This document shows positions 40,814 to 49,255 of a DNA stretch of 64,000 bases, piece by piece. Source of the stretch: Polaromonas sp. (lineage in GTDB: Bacteria; Pseudomonadota; Gammaproteobacteria; Burkholderiales; Burkholderiaceae_C); assembly GCF_012927455.1 (NCBI RefSeq), contig NZ_JABBPE010000015.1, positions 62,001-126,000 of the forward strand. Reading direction: 5' to 3'. Below the pieces are notes generated by a model, which had not been told where the DNA came from, made no database searches, and saw only the letters and a list, made by a program, of their open reading frames with translations. The first letter of the stretch is position 1; each line of letters starts with the position of its first letter. The position numbers and the translations under genes were made by a program.

Positions 40814-41746
40814 TCAATTCAGGAACTGGGCCAGCGCCAGGTACAGCGGAATGCCCAGTACCAGGTTGAACGGAAACGTGATTGCCAGCGCCGCGGTGAT
40901 GGACAGCGCGGCGTTGGCCTCGGGCACCGCAATGCGCATGGCCGTCGGTGCGGCAATGTAGCTGGCGCTGGCGGCCAGCGTCGCCATTAGCGCCGTCCCG
41001 CCCACGCTCAGGCCCAGCAGCTTGCCGGTCAGCGCTCCGGCGACTGCCAGCAGCAGCGGGGCGCCGAGCGCGAACACCAGCAGGCGCGGGCCGAAGCGGC
41101 GCACCTCGCCAAGGCGACTGCCCACGACCAGCCCGAGCTCCAGCAAAAACAGCGCCAGCACGCCCTTGAACGGGTCGACAAAAACGGCGTTGAGCGGCGC
41201 CATGCCGGCCTCACCGGCGGCCGCGCCTATCAGCAGGCCGCCGGCCAGCAGCAGTACCGACTTGCCCAGAAACACGTCATGCGCGAGCTTCTTCCAGTCA
41301 GCGCCTGGCCCTTTGGCCCCCCAGCGTGCCAGAAAAATTGCGGCCACCAGACCCGGCGCTTCCATCAGCGCCACCCACAACGCGGCGTGTGCTTCAAAAA
41401 ATACGCCAGCCTTGAGCAGATAGGCGCAGGCCACGGCAAAGGTCACCACGCTGACCGAGCCGTAGTGGCCGGCGAGCGAGGCGCTGTCGGCCAGCGAAAA
41501 CCCGAGCCGGCGCAGCAGCGGCAGCAGCGCAAACGGAATGGCGGCGCCCAGGCCTATGCAGGCCAGCACCTGCGGCGCCAGTTCGGCCATCGGCTGGCGG
41601 CTGAGTTCGACGCCACCCTTCAGGCCGATCGCCAGCAGCAGGTAGAAAGACAGCATGTCGTACAGCCCGTCGGGCAAGCGCAGCTCGCTGCGAACCAGGC
41701 GCGCAGCCAGCCCCAGCAGAAAAAATAGCACGATGGCGTCAGGCAT
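40814..41746 (-). CDS. SbtA-like sodium-dependent bicarbonate transporter
   Basis: 310-residue membrane protein with about ten hydrophobic helices. Recognisable family segments are LPDGLYDMLSFYLLLAIGLKGG, GHYGSVSVVTFA and the C-terminal MATLAASASYIAAPTAMRIAVPEANAA, which resemble cyanobacterial SbtA (PF05982). That family takes up bicarbonate with Na+; members outside cyanobacteria are little studied. No SbtB-like PII gene is adjacent. ATG 41746 has GGAG upstream; a TTG earlier is less likely. The divergent LysR gene 238 bases away is the probable regulator. Confidence 0.85.
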   Translation of the reverse strand: MPDAIVLFFLLGLAARLVRSELRLPDGLYDMLSFYLLLAIGLKGGVELSRQPMAELAPQVLACIGLGAAIPFALLPLLRRLGFSLADSASLAGHYGSVSVVTFAVACAYLLKAGVFFEAHAALWVALMEAPGLVAAIFLARWGAKGPGADWKKLAHDVFLGKSVLLLAGGLLIGAAAGEAGMAPLNAVFVDPFKGVLALFLLELGLVVGSRLGEVRRFGPRLLVFALGAPLLLAVAGALTGKLLGLSVGGTALMATLAASASYIAAPTAMRIAVPEANAALSITAALAITFPFNLVLGIPLYLALAQFLN

Positions 41747-41842
41747 CAGTGGGCGCTCCGCTGAGCTCAAAAACCGGCAAGGTCGCGACCCTGCCTGGCG
41801 AAGCGAGCCAGCACCGGCGGGTCTGGCTCAAAAGAGAAGTCG

Positions 41843-41873
41843 TTGGGGTGCTTGGGGTGGTGGGGGTGGTTGG
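41843..41873 (+). other. G-rich run in the transporter/LysR intergenic region
   Basis: Successive GGGG, GGGG, GG, GGGGG and GG runs within 31 bases. At most a two-layer quadruplex with four runs, or a three-layer one lacking the fourth run. The C-rich complement is on the transporter mRNA side. Confidence 0.4.
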
Positions 41874-41918
41874 AAGCCTGATCATGGAGAGCCAGTTTAG
41901 ATTCAATAATGATGAAAG

Positions 41919-41932
41919 TAAATTCGAATTTA
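41919..41932. promoter_or_regulatory. Candidate LysR operator, 14-bp palindrome
   Basis: TAAATTCGAATTTA is a perfect palindrome in a local AT-rich patch, 53 bases before the LysR start. TTCA-N7-TGAA at 41902-41916 is a second, looser inverted repeat next to it. LysR-type sites are usually such interrupted palindromes between divergent genes. Confidence 0.5.
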
Positions 41933-41984
41933 AAATATGAATACATCGAAAAAACCATTGCTTTATCCTGATTGCGGCCGGGCC

Positions 41985-42899
41985 ATGAACTACAAACACC
42001 TTTATTACTTCTGGACGGTCGTTCATGCAGGCGGCATGGCACGCGCCGGTGAGCAACTGCACCTAACGCCGCAGACGCTGAGCGGGCAGATCAAGATGCT
42101 GGAAGCGCGTATCGGGCGCCCGTTGCTGCGCAAGGCCGGCCGTGGGCTGCAGCCCACGGCGGTGGGCAAGCTGGTGCTGCACTATGCCGACGCCATCTTC
42201 GCGCTCGGGGCCGAGCTGCAAGACGCGCTGCAAAGCGGACGCGATGGCGCTCAAGTGCCTGTTTTTCGTGTTGGCATCACCGACTCGGTGCCCAAATCGG
42301 TCGCCTACCGCGTGCTGGAGCCGGGCTTGAGGACTGAGCCGGCGGTGCGTTTGCACTGCACCGAAGGCCAGCTGCCGTCATTACTTGCCGAGCTGGCCGT
42401 GCATCGGCTCGATCTGGTGATTTCCGATGTCCCGCTGCCCGCCAATCTCAGCGTCAAGGCCTTCAGCCATGCGCTGGGCCGTAGCGGCAGCAGTTTTTTT
42501 GCGGCCCCGGCACTGCTCAAGGCGGCGGGCCTTTCGCCGGCGCGCGCACGCGCGACGTTTCCTGAATGCCTGCAGCGTCTGCCCTTGCTGCTGCCGGCCT
42601 TTGACGCGGCACTGCGGCCCCGGCTGGAAAACTGGCTGGACCAGCACACCCTCAGTCCGGCAATCAGCGGGGAGTTCAATGACAGCGCGCTGATGAAATA
42701 CTTTGGCAGGGAAGGGCGCGGCGTGTTTGTCGCGCCCACTGTGCTACAAGCCGAGATCCGGCGCCAGTATGGCGTCGTGATGCTGGGCGCCGCGCCCGAC
42801 CTGACGGAGGAGTTCTACGCCATCTCGGTAGAGCGCCGGATCAGGCACCCGGCCGTTGCCGCCATCACGGCAGCGGCCCGCAATGAGCTGTTTCACTGA
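41985..42899 (+). CDS. LysR-family regulator, NhaR-like
   Basis: 304 residues. The helix-turn-helix region is at residues 1-60 (MNYKHLYYFWTVVHAGGMARAGEQLHLTPQTLSGQI, split motif), which is the NhaR type, and the effector-binding domain runs from about 92. NhaR proteins respond to Na+ and activate antiporter genes. Here the divergent neighbour is a putative Na+/bicarbonate symporter, so Na+ or bicarbonate sensing is plausible but unproven. ATG 41985 fits the conserved start; an ATG 48 bases upstream adds a non-conserved leader. Confidence 0.88.
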   Translation: MNYKHLYYFWTVVHAGGMARAGEQLHLTPQTLSGQIKMLEARIGRPLLRKAGRGLQPTAVGKLVLHYADAIFALGAELQDALQSGRDGAQVPVFRVGITDSVPKSVAYRVLEPGLRTEPAVRLHCTEGQLPSLLAELAVHRLDLVISDVPLPANLSVKAFSHALGRSGSSFFAAPALLKAAGLSPARARATFPECLQRLPLLLPAFDAALRPRLENWLDQHTLSPAISGEFNDSALMKYFGREGRGVFVAPTVLQAEIRRQYGVVMLGAAPDLTEEFYAISVERRIRHPAVAAITAAARNELFH

Positions 42900-42935
42900 G
42901 GGCGCCCGCTGCCTTTGCGGGCCTGGGCACGTTCG

Positions 42936-43520
42936 TTAAATCAGGCCGAACCAGCCCAGCAAGGCACCGGCGCCCAGCAGCCACAGCAAATGAATTTTGC
43001 TGCGCCAGACGATCACTGCCGTTGCCGCCGTGAGCAGCCAGACCGGCCAGTCTTTCAGCGTGCCGCCGTTGCTGCTGGCCAGAATCCAGCTGGTGGCAAG
43101 CATCAGCGCGACCACGATGGGCGCCATGCCCTGCTTGAAAGCGCGCACCGCCCGCAACTCGCGGTTGCGGTGGCCCCACTGCGCCGCCGAGTAAGTCAGC
43201 ACGGTGCTGGGGATCAGGATGCCCAGCAGCGCCAAAAAAACGCCGAGCAGTCCACTCAGCATGCCACCCGCGTTCAGGCCGACATTCCAGCCCAGCAGCG
43301 CGACAAACAGCACGTTGGGGCCGGGCGCGGCCTGCGCAATGGCGATGGAGGCGTTGAACTGCGCGTCGGTCAGCCAGTGCTGCTTGTCGACCAGAAAGCG
43401 GTGCATGTCGGGCGCCGTGCTGATGGCGCCGCCCACCGACAGCAGCGACAGCGACAGGTAGTGCATGAACAGGTCAAACCAGTCGCGCAGGACAAACACC
43501 AGTTGCAGCGGCTCGTTCAT
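42936..43520 (-). CDS. chrA: Chromate transporter, short ChrA subunit 2
   Basis: 194-residue half-size member of the CHR family (PF02417) with five to six hydrophobic segments. The motif AQAAPGPNVLFVALLGW matches the CHR half-domain, and SVGGAIS is the N-terminal motif. Short CHR proteins are encoded in pairs, are thought to act together with opposite topology, and export or move chromate, with sulfate as a possible ligand. The start overlaps the stop of the upstream half in ATGA. An in-frame extension upstream is inside that gene and not used. The gene converges with the LysR gene. Confidence 0.88.
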   Translation of the reverse strand: MNEPLQLVFVLRDWFDLFMHYLSLSLLSVGGAISTAPDMHRFLVDKQHWLTDAQFNASIAIAQAAPGPNVLFVALLGWNVGLNAGGMLSGLLGVFLALLGILIPSTVLTYSAAQWGHRNRELRAVRAFKQGMAPIVVALMLATSWILASSNGGTLKDWPVWLLTAATAVIVWRSKIHLLWLLGAGALLGWFGLI

Positions 43521-44092
43521 GGCTTGAGCCGGCGAAATACCAGCACGCAGGCCAGGCCGCCCAGCCCGAGCAGCACATAGGCCAGCGGCAGCCGCAGCAG
43601 CGCAATCGCCGCAAAGGTGAGCAGGCCCAGCGCCACGCACAGCCGCGCACCCAGCACGTTGTTTTGCAGCGCGCCGTACAGCCTCAGGCCGGTGGCCGCA
43701 ATCAGCCCGGCGGCCACCGCAGCCATGCCGCGCAGGGCGCCCGCCACGCCGGGGTGGTCGGCAAACTGGGCATGGACCAGCGCCAGCAGCAGCACCAGCA
43801 GCAACGGCACCGTCAGCATGCCCGCCAGTGCGGCCATGGCACCCTTGAGGCCGAAGTAGCGCCCGCCCACCATCAGCGAGAGGTTCACCACATTCGGGCC
43901 GGGCATGATTTGCGCCACCGCCCAGTCTTCGATGAATTCTTCGCGCGTCATCCAGCGCTTTTTTTCCACCAGTTCGCGCTGCACCACGGCCAGCACGCCG
44001 CCAAAGCCCTGCAGCGCCAGCAAGGTGAAGGATACAAACAGGTCGGTCAGGGATTTGGGTTGTGGACGATCTTGCGCAGGCAGGGAGTTCAT
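43517..44092 (-). CDS. chrA: Chromate transporter, short ChrA subunit 1
   Basis: 191-residue first half of the CHR pair. FVSFTLLALQGFGGVLAVVQ is the family N-terminal motif, followed by WAVAQIMPGPNVVNLSLMVG and several hydrophobic helices. It precedes and overlaps the second half, so both are translated from one message in equal amounts. No chrB regulator is adjacent. Chromate export would matter in metal-bearing environments, but many CHR proteins have no tested substrate. Confidence 0.88.
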   Translation of the reverse strand: MNSLPAQDRPQPKSLTDLFVSFTLLALQGFGGVLAVVQRELVEKKRWMTREEFIEDWAVAQIMPGPNVVNLSLMVGGRYFGLKGAMAALAGMLTVPLLLVLLLALVHAQFADHPGVAGALRGMAAVAAGLIAATGLRLYGALQNNVLGARLCVALGLLTFAAIALLRLPLAYVLLGLGGLACVLVFRRLKP

Positions 44093-44157
44093 GGGTCGAT
44101 TATCACTGCGGGTAGCCGGCAGCGCGGGCGCAGGCTTGACGTGGCGGCCGCTGCCAT

Positions 44158-44210
44158 GCTATTGAAAATATAGCTGCCTGCGCCCGCGCTGTATGGGCTA
44201 GAGGGCTAAA
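44158..44210 (-). repeat. Dispersed repeat family 1, copy G (- orientation)
   Basis: Arms GCTAT (44158-44162) and ATAGC (44170-44174), 7-base spacer, then TGCCTGCGCCCG and GGGCTAGAGGGCTA. Lies between the chrA pair and the thiolase gene. Confidence 0.85.
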
Positions 44211-44264
44211 AGACTGACAAAGCCAGGAGTGCATCGGCTGGCATCAGGGGCAGGACGGCCTTCG

Positions 44265-45479
44265 TCAAAGTGTCTCCACAATCGTCGCAATGCCCATGCC
44301 GCCGCCTACGCACAGTGTGGCCATGCCGTAGCGCAGCTGGCGCCGCTGCAGCTCATCAATCAGCATGCCCAGAATCATCGCGCCAGTCGCGCCCAGGGGG
44401 TGGCCCATCGCAATCGCGCCGCCATTGACGTTGACTTTGTCATGCGGCACCTTCATTTCCTTCATGAAGCGCAGCACCACGGCGGCAAAGGCTTCGTTGA
44501 CTTCAAACAGGTCGATCTGCTCAATCGTCATGCCGGCCTTGGCCAGCGCCTTGCGCGCCGCCAGCATAGGCCCGGTCAGCATGATGGTCGGGTCGGCGCC
44601 GCTCAGGGCTGCCGCGACAATGCGGGCGCGCGGCTTCAGGCCATGCGTTTTGCCGGCCGCTGCAGAGCCAACCAGTACAGCCGCCGCGCCATCGACAATG
44701 CCCGACGAATTGCCGGCGTGGTGAACGTGAATGATTCGCTTGACTTGCGGGTAGCGTTGCAACGCTGCGGCGTCAAAGCCGGTGGCGCCAAGCTGCTCAA
44801 ACGCCGGTTTCAGCGTTGCCAGGCCTTGCAGCGTGCTCTGCGGTTTAATGAATTCGTCGTGGTCCAGCAGGGTCTGGCCCAGTGAGTCTTTGACCGGCAC
44901 GAGGGAGTTGGAAAAGTAGCCAGCCGCTTGCGCCCGGGCGGCACGCCGCTGGCTTTCCACAGCAAAAGCATCCAGCTCGGCGCGGGTAAAATCTTCCAGG
45001 GTGGCGATCAGGTCGGCGCCTATGCCCTGGGGCACCCACAACGTGGCACCCGGCACCTGCGCAGTGGCAAGGTCTTGCTCCCACGCGCCCCAGTCGGAGC
45101 CCATCGGCACGCGGCTCATGCTTTCCACGCCACCGGCAACTACCAGGTCTTCCCAGCCCGAACGCACTTTTTGCGCGGCCAGGTTCACCGCGTCGAGGCC
45201 TGAGGCGCAAAAACGGTTGATCTGCACGCCCGAGGCCTGAAAGTCCCAGCCCGCTTTAAGCGCCGCCACCTTGGCAATGACCGCGCCCTGCTCGCCAATG
45301 GGCGAAACCACGCCCATCACCACATCATCGACAGCGGCGGTGTCAAAGCCGCTCCGCCGCTGCAGCGCTATAAGTACCCCGGCCAGCAGGTCAACGGGCT
45401 TGACCTCATGCAGGCTGCCGTCTTTTTTGCCCTTGCCGCGCGGCGTGCGAATGGCGTCGTAGATGAAGGCTTCGGTCAT
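44265..45479 (-). CDS. Acetyl-CoA acyltransferase (thiolase)
   Basis: 404-residue thiolase. The nucleophile is Cys91 in [13 protein letters not shown]; His360 ([11 protein letters not shown]) and Cys390 (TLCVGGGMG) complete the triad. It cleaves 3-ketoacyl-CoA (degradative, FadA-like) or condenses acetyl-Co[14 protein letters not shown] and [12 protein letters not shown] fit the degradative group, and I do not assign a substrate length. No other beta-oxidation gene adjoins it. ATG 45479 is at the conserved N-terminus [13 protein letters not shown]. Confidence 0.92.
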   Translation of the reverse strand: MTEAFIYDAIRTPRGKGKKDGSLHEVKPVDLLAGVLIALQRRSGFDTAAVDDVVMGVVSPIGEQGAVIAKVAALKAGWDFQASGVQINRFCASGLDAVNLAAQKVRSGWEDLVVAGGVESMSRVPMGSDWGAWEQDLATAQVPGATLWVPQGIGADLIATLEDFTRAELDAFAVESQRRAARAQAAGYFSNSLVPVKDSLGQTLLDHDEFIKPQSTLQGLATLKPAFEQLGATGFDAAALQRYPQVKRIIHVHHAGNSSGIVDGAAAVLVGSAAAGKTHGLKPRARIVAAALSGADPTIMLTGPMLAARKALAKAGMTIEQIDLFEVNEAFAAVVLRFMKEMKVPHDKVNVNGGAIAMGHPLGATGAMILGMLIDELQRRQLRYGMATLCVGGGMGIATIVETL

Positions 45480-45851
45480 GGGAGGCTTCCTGAAAAAAAG
45501 GACGTGGGAACTTGGCAAGTGCAGTGGCCGCACTTTGAAGAGGTGATTTTGCAGGCAGGGGGTCAGGCCGCCAAGTGGATCAGCGGCAGGGCTTGCAGAC
45601 TGCGCTGCTGGCTTGTCTTGGCGCTATGCTTTTTATAGCTGCTAGCACCCGTTACACAGCGGTCGCAGCCACTTTTAGCTATTTTTTTACTATTTTTTAT
45701 GGATAAGCTGCGTTGCCGCCGCTATTCCCGCAGGTCGGGTTAAACGCAGGCTTCACCCGACGTTGACGGCGCTGGCAAGGGCTGTCAAATTACGCTGCGC
45801 CAAGTCGACCTGAGCGACATCAACTAGATTCGCTGTCGAAAATCAGACCGC
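45480..45851. other. 372-base intergenic region without a gene
   Basis: Between the thiolase start and a small membrane-protein stop, both on the minus strand. It holds repeat copy H and T-rich stretches (45661-45700); the thiolase promoter should be in the left part. I see no supported ORF, tRNA or other RNA. Confidence 0.6.
45623..45652 (-). repeat. Dispersed repeat family 1, copy H (- orientation, short)
   Basis: Arms GCTAT (45623-45627) and ATAGC (45635-45639), 7-base spacer, then TGCTAGCACCCGT. The distal half is not recognisable. Confidence 0.7.
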
Positions 45852-46022
45852 TCAGGACGGGTCCTTGCCGCGCGTACGACCGACGGCGCTGAAAATGCCT
45901 ATGCCCAAAATGATCAGCGAGCCTATGGCGATGTAAAGGGTCGGAATACCTGCGACGACGGCGCCCCAGATAATGCCGCCCAGAAAAATGACGAAACCGA
46001 CCATGTAAAGCGCAAAAGACAT
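45852..46022 (-). CDS. Small two-helix membrane protein
   Basis: 56 residues with two hydrophobic helices (about 3-20 and 25-42) joined by GAVVAGIPT, ending in a basic and polar tail (GRTRGKDPS). GGGAGAAAACA lies just upstream of ATG 46022, a good ribosome site that decides this start; the frame extends upstream without support. I do not recognise the family. The Gly-rich helices look like those of short stress-related or phage-shock-type membrane peptides, but this is only appearance. Confidence 0.65.
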   Translation of the reverse strand: MSFALYMVGFVIFLGGIIWGAVVAGIPTLYIAIGSLIILGIGIFSAVGRTRGKDPS

Positions 46023-46389
46023 TGTTTTCTCCCAAAGTGACGCTCTTACTGTGGGTGGTTGTGTGCTTGCCGGCAATCGGGGGCAGGCGCTGATGCCTGT
46101 CAGTGCAGACCTACCCAAGCTTAGAAATTGATGCGCCGCGCCCTTATATTTTCACTTCCTGGTTGAGACAGGCAACATCAAGCTTGCTATCAAACGCTTG
46201 GTCGAAATAGTGCGGGCTCGGCTATCGGACCATTTGCACAGTCACGACCACTCTGCCAAGGGCCCAACATGTGGGGCGCGATCACCCTTGATGGCGTCTG
46301 GACGAAGCTGCCCAATAGCACGCGCCTGGCGCCATTGCAGCAAAATACAAATGACATCGTGATTTTTGAATTTCTTCTAAAGCACAACC
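46023..46389. other. 367-base intergenic region without a gene
   Basis: Divergent promoter region for the small membrane protein and the DsbA-like gene. There is a weak CAGGC/GCCTG stem near 46085-46102. I see no ORF I would defend and no RNA gene. Confidence 0.5.
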
Positions 46390-47058
46390 ATGCCTACAAC
46401 GCTCAAAATTGATTTTGTTTCCGACATCTCATGCCCCTGGTGTGTGATTGGCCTGCAGGCGCTCGACCAGGCCCTGGCGCGCGTCGGCAGCGATATCAAC
46501 GCCGATCTGCATTTTCAGCCGTTTGAACTCAATCCCGGCATGGCTGCGGAAGGCCAGGATATTACCGAGCACATCACGCAAAAGTACGGCATCACGCCGA
46601 TGCAGGCGGATGCCAACCGCGAGAACATTCGCGCGCGCGGCGCCGAGTTGGGCTTCAAGTTCAGCGGGCCCAATGAGCCCGGTGGTGGGCGCCACCGCAT
46701 CTACAACACCTTTGACGCGCACCGTTTGCTGCACTGGGCCGAGTTGCAAGGCGCGGGCAAACAAAAGGCGCTGAAAGAAGCGCTGTTCAAGGCTTATTTC
46801 ACCGAGGGACAAAGCCCCGCCTCGCACGAGGTGTTGGTGCGCGCGGCCGCCGAGGTGGGTCTGGATGCGACGCTGGCCCGAGAAATTCTGGCCTCTGACC
46901 GCTACGCCGACGAGGTGCGCGAGCGCGAGCAGTTTTACCTGAACCAGGGCGTTCATTCTGTGCCGGCAGTCATCATCAATGAGCGCCATCTGATCTCGGG
47001 CGGCCAGCCCGTAGAGGTCTTTGAGCAGGCGCTGCGCCAGATTGCGGCGGCGGGCTAG
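46390..47058 (+). CDS. DsbA-family oxidoreductase (FrnE-like)
   Basis: 222-residue thioredoxin-fold protein of the DsbA/FrnE group without a signal peptide, so cytoplasmic. The active site is CPWC (Cys15-Cys18) after IDFVSDIS. The C-terminal GVHSVPAVIINERHLISGGQP contains the cis-proline. FrnE relatives act as disulfide isomerases under oxidative or radiation stress, and some are annotated as polyketide factors. It lies upstream of trxC, from which it is separated by repeat copy I. Confidence 0.88.
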   Translation: MPTTLKIDFVSDISCPWCVIGLQALDQALARVGSDINADLHFQPFELNPGMAAEGQDITEHITQKYGITPMQADANRENIRARGAELGFKFSGPNEPGGGRHRIYNTFDAHRLLHWAELQGAGKQKALKEALFKAYFTEGQSPASHEVLVRAAAEVGLDATLAREILASDRYADEVREREQFYLNQGVHSVPAVIINERHLISGGQPVEVFEQALRQIAAAG

Positions 47059-47066
47059 AACTGTTT

Positions 47067-47115
47067 GCTATTGAATTAATAGCTGCTTGCGCCCGATTCC
47101 ATTGGGCTAGCGGCT
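47067..47115 (-). repeat. Dispersed repeat family 1, copy I (- orientation)
   Basis: Arms GCTAT (47067-47071) and ATAGC (47079-47083), 7-base spacer, then TGCTTGCGCCCG and ATTGGGCTA. Opposite to the transcription of both flanking genes. Confidence 0.9.
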
Positions 47116-47222
47116 GTTATTTATGATTCTTGTAGCGTCCCCGCGTCAGGCGACTTATACGGTCTGCTGCCAATAGACGGCTTGGCGCTTGAAATGGCAG
47201 CGCCGGTCCCAAGCTGCAAGGC

Positions 47223-47663
47223 ATGAGCGAATCACTGCACCTTGTCTGCCCACACTGCCACACCACCAATCGCGTTCGCACCGACCAGCTGGGCAGTGCG
47301 CCGGACTGCGGCAAATGCAAGCAGCCGCTGTTCAATGGCCACCCGGTGGCGCTGGACGAAGCCGGTTTTGACCGGCACATCAGCCGCAACGAGATCCCCG
47401 TGCTGGTGGACTTTTGGGCGCCCTGGTGTGGTCCGTGCCGTGCCATGGCGCCCGCGTTCGAGCAAGCTGCGGCGCAGCTGGAGCCAAACTTTCGGCTGGT
47501 CAAGGTCAACACTGAGGCGGCGGCCAGCTTGGGCACGCGCTTTAACATTCGCAGCATTCCGACCCTGGCGCTGTTCGTGGGCGGCCGTGAGGTAGCGCGC
47601 CAACCCGGCGCCCTGACCGTTGCCGCAGATATCGTGCGCTGGGCGCAGTCGCAGCCGCGCTGA
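47223..47663 (+). CDS. trxC: Thioredoxin 2 (TrxC)
   Basis: 146 residues. An N-terminal zinc-binding region holds CPHC (Cys9, Cys12) and CGKC (Cys29, Cys32), which separates TrxC from TrxA. The thioredoxin domain has FWAPWCGPCRAM (Cys69, Cys72) and the cis-Pro loop IRSIPTLALF. TrxC is an oxidative-stress thioredoxin reducing cytoplasmic disulfides, often under OxyR control. Together with the DsbA-like gene it forms a small redox cluster. Confidence 0.95.
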   Translation: MSESLHLVCPHCHTTNRVRTDQLGSAPDCGKCKQPLFNGHPVALDEAGFDRHISRNEIPVLVDFWAPWCGPCRAMAPAFEQAAAQLEPNFRLVKVNTEAAASLGTRFNIRSIPTLALFVGGREVARQPGALTVAADIVRWAQSQPR

Positions 47664-47747
47664 AATTTGCGGCTGTCACCCTTCGCGCGAACTGACTGGC
47701 GCACTGCCGCGGCGCGGTAGCATGGCAGCCTCACACAAGGGATTCAC

Positions 47748-48551
47748 ATGCTCAAGCGCGCCAGCGAACAAGATCAATCGGTTGCACTGTATTGGGACTT
47801 CGAGAACCTGCATGCCAGCCTGTGCGAGGCCAGGCAGGAGGGCGCTTACAGCAAGCAGGACAACCGCTTCAAGGTGCAGGAGCCGCTGATTGACGTGCAG
47901 GCGGTGGTTGAACTGGCTGCCTCGTTTGGCCCCATCGCGATTGATCGGGCCTACTGCAACTGGCAGTACTTCAGCCGTTACCGCGATGCGCTGCTGCAAA
48001 GCGCCGTCGAGCTGATCCAGCTGTTTCCCCCCGGCGGTACGGCCAAAAATGGGGCCGATATCAAGCTGTGTCTGGACGCCATGGAAGACATGGGCCGCTT
48101 TGACCACATCGGCACCGTCATCATCGTCAGCGGTGACAGCGATTTCATGCCGCTGTCCCAAAAGGTCAAGGCAGCCGGCCGCACATTGATTGGTGTCGGC
48201 GCGCGCAAGGCGACCAACCGCCACTGGGCCAAAAGCTGCCACGCGTTTCGCTATTACGAGAATCTGGTGGAGGGCTTGCCGCAGTCCACGCTTTCACCGG
48301 CGCAGCAAGATCAATCGGCAATGGCTACTCCTGCAGCAGAAATCTTCCAGCGGGCGCTGCGCCTGCTGGCTGAAGCCAAGGGAGATGCTTGGGTCAATCA
48401 GGCGGCTATCTGGCCCATGATAAAACGGCTCGACCCGACCTTTGATCTCCGGGAACACGGCCACGCTGATTTTCTGGCCTTGCTCACAGCCTTCGCTGCC
48501 TTGGTGGACGTGAAGGACGGCGAGGCGGACCAGCTGGTGCGCTTGCGCTGA
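47748..48551 (+). CDS. NYN-domain putative ribonuclease with C-terminal OST-HTH-like domain
   Basis: 267 residues. Residues 12-170 form a PIN-like NYN domain: LYWDFENLHASL (Asp17, Asn20), the GADIKLCLDAMED acidic motif and VIIVSGDSDFMPLSQ supply the metal-binding acids. Residues about 200-267 resemble an OST-HTH/LOTUS domain (AEIFQRALRLLAEAKGDAWVN). NYN proteins are RNases in eukaryotes and some bacteria; LOTUS domains bind RNA. This suggests an RNA-cleaving or RNA-binding protein, with the target unknown. It stands alone after trxC. Confidence 0.82.
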   Translation: MLKRASEQDQSVALYWDFENLHASLCEARQEGAYSKQDNRFKVQEPLIDVQAVVELAASFGPIAIDRAYCNWQYFSRYRDALLQSAVELIQLFPPGGTAKNGADIKLCLDAMEDMGRFDHIGTVIIVSGDSDFMPLSQKVKAAGRTLIGVGARKATNRHWAKSCHAFRYYENLVEGLPQSTLSPAQQDQSAMATPAAEIFQRALRLLAEAKGDAWVNQAAIWPMIKRLDPTFDLREHGHADFLALLTAFAALVDVKDGEADQLVRLR

Positions 48552-48603
48552 TACTAGCAGAGCGTCCGGCGCGCCACACCGGCACAGCCAGTGGCCGTTT
48601 GAT

Positions 48604-48656
48604 GCTATAAAAAATATAGCTGCATTCGCCCGTATCTATTGGGCTACAGGCCTATT
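48604..48656 (-). repeat. Dispersed repeat family 1, copy J (- orientation)
   Basis: Arms GCTAT (48604-48608) and ATAGC (48616-48620), 7-base A-rich spacer, then TGCATTCGCCCGTAT, ATTGGGCTA and AGGCCTA. Between the convergent NYN and stress-protein genes. Confidence 0.9.
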
Positions 48657-48706
48657 TTTACTATCAACTCCGATTGAGGCGACATTGCCGGCCCCCTTGG
48701 CTAACC

Positions 48707-49144
48707 TTAGCGCGCCACCAGTACGGGCAGCCGCGACTCGGCCACCACCTTGGCGGCGACGCTGCCCAGCATGATCCGGCTCATGCCGGTGCGGCCGTGC
48801 GAGCCCACCACAATCAGGTCGGCGCCCTCGCTGATGGCGGACTGCACGATGCCAGATGAAGCCGTCACGTCTTCGACCAGCCGCACTTGCAAGGCAATGG
48901 GCGGCTCGACTTGGCACAAGGCCGCGACCTTGGCGTGGGCCTGCGCCGCGTGCTCCTGGGCAGCCGACATGTAGGCTTGGAAGCCCAGCGGGTTGGTCTC
49001 GCCGATAGACAGATACGGGTATGGGTCGACCACATAAAGCGCCGTCAGGCTGGCGCCGTGGGTGCGGGCCAGCTCGACCGCCAATTGCGCTGCGTGTTCG
49101 GACGCGGCGGAGCCATCGGTGGCGAGCAAAATGTGTTTGAACAT
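48707..49144 (-). CDS. Universal stress protein (UspA family)
   Basis: 145 residues. The N-terminal FKHILLATDGSAASEHA and the ATP-binding GSHGRTGMSRIMLGSVA (the G-2x-G-9x-G-S/T pattern) are typical of the ATP-binding Usp class. ATG 49144 is used; the open frame continues upstream for 650 bases antisense to the hemerythrin-like gene, which is not coding. Usp proteins are induced by starvation and stress. The neighbouring gene is divergent, 111 bases away. Confidence 0.92.
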   Translation of the reverse strand: MFKHILLATDGSAASEHAAQLAVELARTHGASLTALYVVDPYPYLSIGETNPLGFQAYMSAAQEHAAQAHAKVAALCQVEPPIALQVRLVEDVTASSGIVQSAISEGADLIVVGSHGRTGMSRIMLGSVAAKVVAESRLPVLVAR

Positions 49145-49255
49145 GGTTATCTCGTTTTCAAGCTGATTAATGAGTCTTGATCTTGCCGCCAGCGCGCGTC
49201 GTCTTTCTTGATGTGGGTCAACATCCACGCACCTTGGGCGCCCTATATTAAAACA

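Noticed and set aside
41843-41873. Strong G-quadruplex before the LysR gene
   Set aside because: Only three runs reach three or more G; kept as a low-confidence G-rich feature, not as a finding.
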